Source: Chamaecrista fasciculata (lineage: Eukaryota > Streptophyta > Magnoliopsida > Fabales > Fabaceae). From it: a DNA stretch of 64,000 nt. The notes under the pieces were generated by a model. That model searched no databases and had not been told where the DNA came from. It saw nothing but the letters and a program-made list of their open reading frames with translations. Below, in pieces: positions 35,951 to 46,299 of this stretch (within the stretch, counting starts at the first letter, position 1; every line of letters starts with the position of its first letter). The DNA is taken from positions 22,322-86,321 of the forward strand of contig QANZ01011603.1 of assembly GCA_003254925.1 (NCBI GenBank), written 5' to 3'. Made by a program: the position numbers and the translations under genes.

Positions 35951-37092
35951 GTATAACCACCCTGCTCATTCTAGGTTCAATTGTTCCATAAAATTGATTA
36001 CTCACTGTTCCGGGAACAGGGGGTTCGTACTTGGAGGTCCAGAGCAACAATAGATGAATCACAGAAAAACAACAGATTACAACAACAAAGTATTACCAAA
36101 ATAAATAACAACAATTAAACAAGATGAAAGAATAACCCTTGGGAAGTTCTCGTTAGGGAAGAAGTAAAGCGCTAAGAATAAGCACTGATAAGACAAGAGA
36201 ACTTAGTGCAAAGGTAAATGAAAGTATGTTCGTAAGAGCTAACACACAGGAGACGTGTATTAAAAAGACATCAAAGATCAAGAGACTCAAATACTTGAGC
36301 ACGGCGTCAACTCAATTCCATAGTTACCACAGATTTTAAGCAACATATTTTTCTGCAACAGCACCTGCAGATAAGCAAAAATATGCAAGAGGGAAAAATG
36401 ATAGCTATAATTGATGAAGCTTCCCATCTTACCCACTAACTTTCCACTTATCTTAGAATCCCAGTTTCCAGAACTGATACAGTAACACAAAAACTTCACC
36501 ATTATGCCCAAAGCATTTGCTTTCAGAAGAGAAAAGTGGCATAATCCACCAAGCTAATCGAACAGAATTGACAGTCAAAGCTAAGTCAGCAAGCTCAAAT
36601 TAATATCGGTGGTCGAAGATTCAACTATGTCTTCTAAAGATAAAAAAGTATCTTAAAATCGGATTGATATCACTATAGCATCCATATCCGTGTTGGTATG
36701 TATGTCAAGTTATCGTAGTGCTGGTTAAGATTTTACACAAAATAAGGCACAAAGATGAAACTGGGATCAATAGTAACAATCATATATTTATTCAAGCAGC
36801 CAATATTAGGCTGAGATTTTATCAGTTATAGTTGCTCATAACTCAAACACAAGTATATTTCCAAAGCATACGTGCAAACTCCTTGATTAAAAACTGACTA
36901 CATTATGCATTGTAGGTCAATGGTTCTACATAATTTATTACAATCACAAAGAGATATGAATACAGAAACAAACCATCAGCTAAATAGATTCATGCCTTCA
37001 TGCAGTGCCTCAATTGGGGTAATTACTGTAAAAATCACATAACATCATACTAGAAGTAAATTCAGAGCAAAAAATGCGTTTCTTACAGAATA
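35951..37092. other. Intergenic region upstream of the possible exon and 3' of riboflavin synthase
   Basis: A short frame at 36287-36390 preceded by a plausible acceptor could be another exon of the same unknown gene, but this is speculative. Otherwise AT-rich, no gene seen. Confidence 0.35.
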
Positions 37093-37914
37093 TCAGGATT
37101 TTTTTATAGAGTCAACGAAGCCACTGCTAAGAAGCCTCTCCACATATTTGCCAAGAATATCCACCTCCAAATTCACTTTCTGCCCAACTTTCTTCAAAGG
37201 AATAACAACCTTCTGCTGCGTATAAGCTACCAACATAAAATTGAAGCACTCCTCTTCATCAAACACATCCACCACAGTCAAACTAGTTCCATCCACAGCG
37301 ATAAACCCTTTAGGCACCACAAATTTCAGCAAATCCTTCGCCGCCTTCACCTTGATCCACAATGAATCCCCTTCTGGTTCCATTGATACAATCTCCCCTG
37401 TGCCATCTACATGTCCCTGAACAAAATGGCCACCCATTCGGCTAGTAGGTGTCACTGCCCTTTCCAAATTGACCAGAGATCCAGGTTCTAATTCGATCAA
37501 GGAAGTCTTCCTAAGCGTCTCAGGGGACAACCCTACCGTGAAATCAGACACTCGAGTATCGAAATCGGTCACCGTAAGACACGTACCGTTAACGGCGATG
37601 CTGTCCCCGAGGTTTACGCCTTCGAGAACGGTTTTCGCTCCGATCTTCATGTCGAATCCTCCGTCGTCGGCGACACCTAGTTGCTTAATCGAGCCCATTT
37701 CTTCGACGAGGCCTGTGAAGAGGAATCGGATTGTGCTGGAGCGACGAGTTATGGGTTTGGTTGTGGGAGAGAAAGCGTGGAGAGTTGATGGTTTGATAAT
37801 GAGGTTGAATCTAACACCCATGAACAACGATTTGCTTTGTAGGTTGAGGAATCTATGCATTGGAAGGTTTCTTGGAGCTTTAGATGATAAGGTAAGAGAG
37901 CATGAAGCCGCCAT
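37093..37914 (-). CDS. Riboflavin synthase, chloroplastic
   Basis: The last step of riboflavin biosynthesis: two molecules of 6,7-dimethyl-8-ribityllumazine disproportionate to riboflavin and the pyrimidinedione precursor. In plants it acts in plastids. A single-exon frame encodes 273 residues. Residues 1-64 are rich in Ser, Arg and Lys and lack acidic residues, a chloroplast transit peptide. The mature part is two lumazine-binding beta-barrels. Barrel 1 starts at FTGLVEEMG (66-74) with VNGTCLTV (108-115). Barrel 2 starts at GGHFVQGHVDG (161-171) with AVDGTSLTVVDVF (206-218). Both halves are complete, so the trimer-forming enzyme should be active. The start at 37914 is the only Met before the transit peptide. 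No introns are seen. Confidence 0.95.
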   Translation of the reverse strand: MAASCSLTLSSKAPRNLPMHRFLNLQSKSLFMGVRFNLIIKPSTLHAFSPTTKPITRRSSTIRFLFTGLVEEMGSIKQLGVADDGGFDMKIGAKTVLEGVNLGDSIAVNGTCLTVTDFDTRVSDFTVGLSPETLRKTSLIELEPGSLVNLERAVTPTSRMGGHFVQGHVDGTGEIVSMEPEGDSLWIKVKAAKDLLKFVVPKGFIAVDGTSLTVVDVFDEEECFNFMLVAYTQQKVVIPLKKVGQKVNLEVDILGKYVERLLSSGFVDSIKKS

Positions 37915-39204
37915 TTCCCTTGTGTTTGACGCTGGATTTCAGTATAACTTTCATGTAAGTATTATACGACAAAAGATATAGTGGTGAAGAATGAAGATAA
38001 ACAGTGAATTAATCAAGAAATCAATAAAAAGCAAGAAAATTAGTAAGAAACAAAAATAATTGTTGAGTGATTAATCATACTAACACAATTTGATTAATTC
38101 GAAATGAATCCTTCGGCTACACTGACCAAAAACGCAGTGCTAAATGCTCAAATCGTTGAAGTCTGTTGCCCAATCTGGCAATCTGGTAAGGTTGTCGTGC
38201 TGTTTATACTGCGCTGCTGGCTGCTGCTGTGCGTGAGTCTGCTACGCAATTTAGTTCAGCTTTTAAAAATTGCACCATCATATACTAATTCAGAATGAGT
38301 AAACTAACAATTTTATCGTTCAAAGATTACTAAGTTGACTATTTAGTCTGTGAAAAATTAAAATATATACTATTTAGTCTATGAAAAATTTAAACAATAT
38401 ATTATTTAGTCTATAAAAAAATTAATTAGTATACTGTTTTAATTTTTTAAATATTAAATTCTGCATTTCAATTTTTTAAAAATTGAATTGTTAACCTGAT
38501 AATCTTTTTAAGAAGCAAATTGTTAGATTACTCAATTCAAAATTCAATTATTAGTAAACCGGGTTGGGTCTAACAAAGGTTTAGTTTTTTTTTTTTTTTA
38601 CTTAATGTTCATAAAAAAATAAAATTATCTTGATGGTCATTTTGTTAGTTTACTAAAAAAAAATAATCATAAAACAAAATCATTATAGATTGAAACTTAA
38701 AAACAAAAAATCTCATAAACCATTTCAACCTGTTAGAGTCTTGACTCTCACTATTTTGCCCTATTTTGACCAATTTTCAAATTATTACAAATTGGACCGG
38801 ACACCGATTTCTGATCCAATCTGTGGTACCGGATTGAATTGGTTTTTGAAATCATTGCCAATAGCAAATAAAGTTCCTAAATGCTCCATCCCATTAACAT
38901 AAACAATGAACGATAAGGCTTTTTGCAATTCGCCAATAAAGTTATGTATATCTGGAAAATAAAAGTCACCACCACCATTTTGGATCGTTAACTTGTACAA
39001 GTTTACAACTTCCACAACTATAAAAGGAAGATAAGGCTGAAAACACTGCAATATACTGGCTCAACCTACAAATTATTGCTATTTGTGCATAAGAAGCATA
39101 CAATCCCAATCAAATTCAGTATCTCACAATTGGAGTACATAATGCAACAGTACACATAGTGAAAGGTAAAAAAAAATCAGAAGGTATGGGGTGTAATTAA
39201 TTTG
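37915..39204. other. Intergenic region between riboflavin synthase and MTN
   Basis: The part near 37915-38000 is the leader of riboflavin synthase. The remainder is AT-rich and probably includes the 3' UTR of MTN just below 39205. No gene seen. Confidence 0.5.
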
Positions 39205-42200
39205 TCAGAGTTCAGATAGGCATTTTCCACTAATAAAATCAACGACTTTTTCCACTGCCCCATCAAGGGCAGCAGTTACAGCTGCCAAATTCTGCAGGAA
39301 TTCTTCAGCAGTTGGTTTATCCCCATCAACAATATCCGTCACAGCTTTAATAAAAATGGCAGGGACTTTCAAAAGGTCAGCAACATAGGCAATAGCTGCT
39401 CCCTGGGAACATAATTCAAATAAAGAATAAAGTCTTGATTCAATAAAGCCAAGCAAACATAAGAGGCAATAACTGAAGTTTACAGATTGCTCATTGATCC
39501 TTTTTTGGGCACAAAAACTAGGTATATTAATCAAAGTAATGGGAGGATTAATATAAAATGAAAATTTACTCTATAGCAAAAGACAAAGATGGACAAAGCA
39601 CAATGCATGAACAAAAAAAATTCAGAAAGAAAAAAAGGAATCCCTACTAGCTTGAAGTGTCTCAGTTGAAAGAAATTCAAAAAGTTTTGGAACAGAAGAG
39701 CTTGAGATGTAATATAGAGTAAATGTAGAGTGAAGAAGCAAATGCAGAAAACTGGTGTAGGTAAACTTAAAACTTAAGAGCTTGATCATGGGACTCATCA
39801 ATTTATGTAACTTGCTATTGTCTTTCTCAGTTGAACAGTTGAGGAATTGAGGGTTTGGCCTCTGTAGTCTGTACCTTGAAATTATAGCTAAAGCATGGTA
39901 TGGAAAATAACCTACATATTCTAATTTATAGACTTCAGTGATCAAGTGCCAACCAGAGTTTGGCTATGACACGAAGGGAGGTGGTGCACAGAAGGAAACA
40001 TGGCATTTATGAATAAGTGGATTTCATAAATTTGACAACGGGGAGCCAAATGTTCCTATTTAAATGCATCGTTTATGAGATACAACTTATTAAGTTACCT
40101 CCATATCTTTGAGTGTGGCATCATTTGCAATGATTGATGTTTCATCCTGTTGTGTCATATCTAGAGAGTCACCCGTAGACAATTTTCCAACCTGAAATAT
40201 GCATACACATTGTTGAAGGTTCAAGTTTGGCCAGCAATTTAACTAGTGAGCGAATGGCATCAAATTATATGAAAAGGTATGCACAAAAGAGTGCATTATT
40301 GTGAAAAACTGGACATTAATTAGATATTCATAAGTGAAATAAGTAAATCATAAAACATGAGGTGTTTCTTTGAGATTCTCTTCGATTTACCTCATAAAGA
40401 ACATATACCTTGCACACCAGATAATTTTTAATAATTTAAAATGAAAAATGTCTGCAGCTAGGATCCATATCTTATGCAAACGAACTATTATATCAACTTA
40501 ACAGACTAAACAAGTAGCAAGTAGCATATGATATAGGACAAAGCTATGTTTGTTTAGTTGCAAAGTTACTCATTTACATTATATTAATAATCTATGTCCG
40601 ATTATATACTTCAAATTATGACAAAACCAAAAGTTGAAAAAAAACCAATCTTGAATTAGCTATGCAATCCTGGAGATTACTAACTGCACCAGAATGTTTT
40701 TTAAAGAAAAAGAAGGCCTGGCCACCATATTTTTAACAAGAGATCCAAGTAAAGATATCACCTTTAACAAGTAATGTATTCATTAACTTTGAATATAAGC
40801 AGTTTATCACATAGTATTCACCTTTAGATCAAGTTCCTTTACAAGACTGGGTGTTTCAAAAGCTTTACGTAAGCCAACACCAAACAAATCAAAAACCTAC
40901 AAAAGAAAGTTAGATGGGAATGTAAAGAGCATAGCATACTTAGTTTATAATAAATGAAGCTATGGCATAAAAAAACACTCTAAAAAAATACAGGTCCATC
41001 ATTCAAAACTCAAAAGGTATCTTAATTCTTAAGAGGTTTCACTAACTTAGGTGCAAGATACAGATTAAGCATGCACCTAGGCAAACAAGGCACACGTTAT
41101 GTATAATGTGCAGGCCTTTTAAAACTTCAAAATTTATAAAAGGAACAACGATCAAATGCCTTTTTATTCTAAAAAAAGGAAGCCCCCAAATTAAATTTTA
41201 TAGTTCAAAATTTATAAAATAGTTTTAAACTGAAAAGCCTTCAAAACTTTTACTTTTTTTTTTTTCTTTTTCTTTGCTCGGGCTTCTTTTGAAGGATACA
41301 TCATTCTCCAAGCTTCTACTTTTCTCATTTTCTAATGAAACTCTTCTACTATTAAATTTCTCATCCCCAACCACACAGCCCACAGGGTTGAAAACAAGAT
41401 CAACAGATTCCTTCATTCCTTGTGCTCAAGCTTGCAAGAGAGCAGAAGATGAATCAGAACCATATTTTAGGCATAACATAACACTCACAGGTATAGGTAT
41501 TCTTCTGTCATGAAAAGCACAATCTGATACAATGTAAATTTCACCAATACTAGCTCCCTTAGCCTGAAAGCATTCATGAACAGTAAGTTAGAAAAATATG
41601 TTTATAAGCATACAAAGTGCATATTTCATGTCACAGTCTTTGATTTAATGAAGAAATAGTGCACTATCCTTTGCATTATTAGCACAAGCAGAAGTGCAGA
41701 ACTAATAGCTCAATAAGAATGAAATTTGGCATAGCATATCATTAACTAGATTGTTTCAAAAGAAATAACTATCATAGAAAACAAAATCAAATTAACCAAA
41801 TTAGAAAGGGAATAAGGAAAGGAAACACGATAAAATGCAAAATGGTGTTCCAAAAAATAACCAGCAGCCAAAGAAAATCTAGCCAGGAAAGAGAGGGGAA
41901 GGTAATTCTGACCTTGAAGCCACCGGCAGTGCCTGCATTTATGATCAAATCTGGCTGTAACGCTTGGATAGCAGCATATGTTACAAGAGAAGAAGATATT
42001 GTGCCTACGCTATCAACCCCTGAAAGAAATGGGCTCAAGACTCATCAAATGAAATTCTAAAACCAAAATTACTGCATTAAGAGGGTCTAATTTAGCTGAA
42101 AAATAGCAAATTAAATAAGCAGCAATCTTGCTGGATAAACTTGGATTTGAGGTACCCACGTTCTAAGGTAATGGTTATGATTTATGATTATCTTAGTAAA

Positions 42201-43114
42201 CCAATGAAATTCCAAGATTATCACAATTCTTCTAATAAACGAATAAGCACACCAAAGCTTCAGTAAAAATGTTGATACGCATTGGTTCTGCCTAATTAGT
42301 GTCAGGAATCAAAAGGTAAATTGACAATGATGCCAATATGTCTAATAGAGCCGTCGGTACGTGTTAGTCCTGAAATAGTACAAAATAAACCAGAAATAAC
42401 ACAAAACGAGCTTACCCAAAGTTGGGTCTTTTCCAGGCCAAATTAAATTTATAGTGAGATCTTTGTATGTACCACGATAACGGACCCAAGGAACCCCTTG
42501 TGGAAACCTGCACCATTATGCAAAGACAAATCCATGTAAATACATGAAAGCCATCAAAAATCCATAGCAGGAGTCTATTTAGAAAAGAGAACTAAATTAA
42601 ACAATAGTAACATGTCAAATCACAGCCCATTCATATTAGTAAAAAGACAAACTTGGGTGTAACTTTTATATTTCAATTATCATATTCGCAATAGAAACAT
42701 AGCAAGTAGAGATTATTTATTTGACAAAAAAACTCCTTGACATATTATGTTTCTATAGAACTTTATTTAGTTTTTTGATCTTAAATATAAAGTAAAAACG
42801 TTCCAGAAATTACAAGTGGCTAAAGCAACGATCAACAAAGATACAAGACACCTACACAGAATCAGGGTCCTCGGTGAGCTGGAACTTATTCACAACAGGA
42901 AGCGCCTCACTCTGCATAGCTGTTAATCCAAATTAACAAAATCAAAAAACAAGCCCAAGAAACACAAGAAAACGACATCGCTAAAACACTCAGCACAGAT
43001 AGAAGTTAGAACATACATAAACACACAGAACCGAAGGAGAGAGATTACTGATTAGTGATTACCAATGATGATGACGATGTTGGAAATAGGTCGCTTGTGA
43101 GGTTCAGCAGCCAT
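39205..43114 (-). CDS. MTN1: 5'-methylthioadenosine nucleosidase (MTN)
   Basis: Hydrolyses 5'-methylthioadenosine, the by-product of ethylene, nicotianamine and polyamine synthesis, to methylthioribose and adenine. This is the first step of the Yang (methionine salvage) cycle, in the cytosol. Eight exons keep phase: 43114-43063, 42919-42856, 42507-42416, 42019-41913, 41563-41489, 40896-40822, 40191-40099 and 39402-39205 (251 residues). The start MAAEPHKRPISNIVIII gives the first beta strand. Family motifs are AMQSEA (Glu23), LIINAGTAGGFK, YIVSDCAFHDRR and the active-site AVTDIVDGDK with catalytic Asp209. Arabidopsis MTN1 is 267 residues, so this is a normal length. No leader peptide is present, fitting the cytosol. 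The symbol follows the Arabidopsis gene and could also be its close paralogue MTN2. Confidence 0.93.
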
Positions 43115-43880
43115 GGCTTCCTAGCGAGCGTCTGATTGGTCGCCACGAGAAGCCAAAGCTGATTCCAGATTCGTAGAGCTCAACAGTACTATGCAATGAA
43201 ATGAAACGAATGCCTTAAAACTAAAGCCCTATGCTTTTTGGCTATTCGTATTACCTTGTGACTTTCTTTTGTTTTCCCCCAAAAGGTCTTCGCTTTGGGT
43301 TTAGACTTCGGAAACAGAATTAGGGATATAAGAAAAAATGTTTCTTTTTATATTTCAAGCTAGTATTTCGAAAATAAACCCGATTTGTTTAAATAAATTA
43401 GGGAAAAAACACGCCATCTTAATTCAATTTTATATTAATTAAAACGTTAAATTTTAGTAAACAATTTTGCTTCTAAAGTCCAAACCCACCTAAAATAGTT
43501 CCCAAAATCACAAACGTGTTAGCACATATGCCACCTTTCAATTTTTTCTTAATTTTAATATTCATAAACTTCTATCTACAACTACAAGTACTCATCCAGT
43601 TTTTTTTAAAAAAAATAAATGTTTTAAGATGAAATTTAATTTTTTTTCTTAAGATATTGTAGAAAAAAAAATTGTGGAATTGAACTATGTAAATAAAAAA
43701 ATGTTATTAAAGACAATTTATTTTGATGGCTTTTTACGCTTGGAAAATTTTAATTTATGATTGTTAATAAATAAATAAAAAAATTTGATATGGAAAGGTT
43801 TCAATACTTTTGAATAATAACATTATTAATTAGCAAAGAAAACAGGAAAAAAAATACTGATTTAATTATGAAGAAGAGGA
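43115..43880. other. MTN upstream region and AT-rich spacer
   Basis: Only the first 150 bases are GC-richer, as expected of the MTN leader and promoter. Nothing else seen. Confidence 0.45.
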
Positions 43881-43904
43881 AGTTGCTGGTTTAATTTTGA
43901 GCAA

Positions 43905-44100
43905 ACCCCCTTTTTGGTCCCTCAATTGTTACTGAGTTAAGGAATCGGTCCCTCAATTGTGGGAAACTACAACTCAGTCCCTCAATTGTACAATTCCGTT
44001 TACATTTTGGTCCCTCACGTCTGGTCCGTTAGTGATAGAGGTGTTAAGTGATGACGTGTCACCGTTATCTGCTTAGGTGGCCGTTAAATGCNAAAAAAAA
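43905..44100. repeat. One arm of a fold-back element, broken at an N
   Basis: Repeated TTGGTCCCTCAATTGT motifs form a left arm like those of the MULE-type fold-back elements here, but the matching right arm is absent and an N stands at 44092. Either the element is truncated or the assembly collapsed the second arm. Confidence 0.5.
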
Positions 44101-44247
44101 AAAATGTGTTAATCTCAATTAACCCATATAGCTGATTCCACCAAGTAAGAAAAGATTTCAATTGTTATTATTGTTGTATATAATACAATAACCTATACAA
44201 AATACAAAAGAGCACACTAAAAAATTCTATTGAACCATTTATTATAT

Positions 44248-44486
44248 GGGTTAAATTATAATGCAAAGTTTGATTTTTGACATGGGATGCAATGGATCAA
44301 GAGCCAATAAGATAATGACACGTAGAAGAGTTAGTTGTATATAATTAGTGATGTGACTTCATACACAGTTTTGATTTTTTTAAAAAAATTTTTATTATTT
44401 TTCAACATTAAATTACATCAATGACTATAATTATGCCACATCAGCAATTGCATCCGATCTCAAGAATCAGCATCTTAAACTACTTC
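44248..44486. mobile_element. MITE, family shared with 52915-53160
   Basis: Homologous along its length to the element at 52915-53160, with the same termini (GGGTTAAATTATAATGCAAA at the left). A probable target duplication of 9 bp with one mismatch is seen (TTATTATAT before, GTATTATAT after). No coding capacity. Confidence 0.65.
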
Positions 44487-44495
44487 GTATTATAT

Positions 44496-46299
44496 ATTTA
44501 AATTGAACCTTTTTTTTTTTGTAAAAGTTTCATCTTTTAGCCGATTCAATAAAGTTAATTGAAACTGCTCTAGTCCTTGAAATTGATCTCTTCCAAAAAA
44601 ATCTCTTGACATAAGTGTTTCTCTTCTCATTGCAACTGTTTAATGCCTCTCAAAGATGTAGCTGTTTCTTTTTTGAAAATATCACTGTCTTTATTTCTCT
44701 GAAGTTTATAGGAAAAAATATTTTAATTACGTCTGAATATTTGGCTGTAACAAAGATGGCTAACATTGATGATATTAGTTATCTATTGGTGACTAATTAT
44801 ACTTTTTAGTTTTTACACTCTATCATCTTTTTATGATTATTTAGATTGTGACTAGTTAATATCTTTACTGATATCTAGGTCTTTAGGATTTTAGGCAGAA
44901 GATAATATTTTTTCTATACTATTCTTTCGTAATAGTCTTGGACAATTTTTAATTTACGTTTTCATTAGTGTCTAAAAAAAATTAAGTTTACTTTATACAA
45001 TTGGTTAGTTATTTTATTGTCAAATTAAAAATTAATGAGAATGGGTTCTAGTATAAAGAGTTTTTTTTTACAAAGTGATAAATTAAAATGTAAATATATG
45101 TAAGAAAATGTATTCACATATAATAGTATATAATATATCGAATAAAATCATTTTTAATAAAAGATAGATGTAACAATTTTTTTAAAAAAATATTTATCTG
45201 TTTATATTGTATTTCATAGTGGGACATAATAAAGAACAGGCAATAAGCACAATAATGTCATGTGATGTGAGCACATGAAATCTATGAAGGAAGACAAAGA
45301 ATCTTGGTTTTCATATGTAAATGGCCACGTGGTCTCGTATGATATGCCTCAAAGGCTCAAATGGACCTCATTGTCTGAAGTTTAATAATGCTTCAAGCTT
45401 AATCGAGAGATTTGCTTGCAAATTAATTACAACACAAGGACCACGTACCACTTTTTAGTTTTTAGGTACTGTCATATATGGGGATGAATAAACTAAGAAA
45501 ACCTCCTAGAAAAGCCATCCGAGCTGATTAAAGATAAACTAATCCGTGCCATTTATAGACATTTAAAAAATGCATTGTCCAGTCCATTAAACTTTTAGTA
45601 GCATTTATCTTTTAAGTTTTTTTTTTTTATTGAAAAAGCATTTCATTACCAAGAAAGGACAGATATATGACACAGATATTACAGATAGAAATAAAAGAGA
45701 TTGCTTAATGATTAGCAAGTAAAAGAGCTGCCGCTTTAGACTTTCTAGGACTCCATTGAAGAGAACATCGTCTAAACTTTAGGCTAAGAATTCTGAAATT
45801 ACAATACTCAACACTAAAATATTAGCTTATTCATTGCATTCTTCGTGATTCAACTTAATTATTAGAGGTGGTTGGCCAAAAACTTAATTATTAGAGATGC
45901 ATTACAAAACATATCTAGTGCGTTTCTTGAATATCTTGTCAAGCTATTTAACATCTACATCTTTCAAACTATTCGACAATATCTTCAATACTCAATTTAT
46001 CACTTGATAACAACATGAATCCCCTGATTAACATTAAATAACTAATAGTATAAAGACATCAAGTGAAACTCTTGTACATAAATAATCAAACAATTGGTGG
46101 GTAGTTAATGCCATTTTTCTGATCAATGAAACTCCATTTCTTCTGACAAAAAAAAAAAAGCTAACAATCTATAGCACTCAATGTAAGCACATGAATCACA
46201 TTAATGAAAGTATGAAACCAATCCCAAAATTAAATGAAAGACATCGATCACTGATCATAGTATATTGAACAAAGACACCCGTTCACTCCTTCTTCTTCC
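44496..46299. other. AT-rich intergenic region
   Basis: No gene seen. At about 45619-45800 lies a possible LINE 3' fragment (described separately). The rest is AT-rich. Confidence 0.5.
45619..45800 (-). mobile_element. Possible LINE 3'-end fragment
   Basis: Read on the minus strand, the sequence ends GGTAATGAAATGCTTTTTCA followed by an A tail, the usual 3' end of plant L1 elements. No reverse transcriptase is present, so it would be strongly 5'-truncated. Confidence 0.45.
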
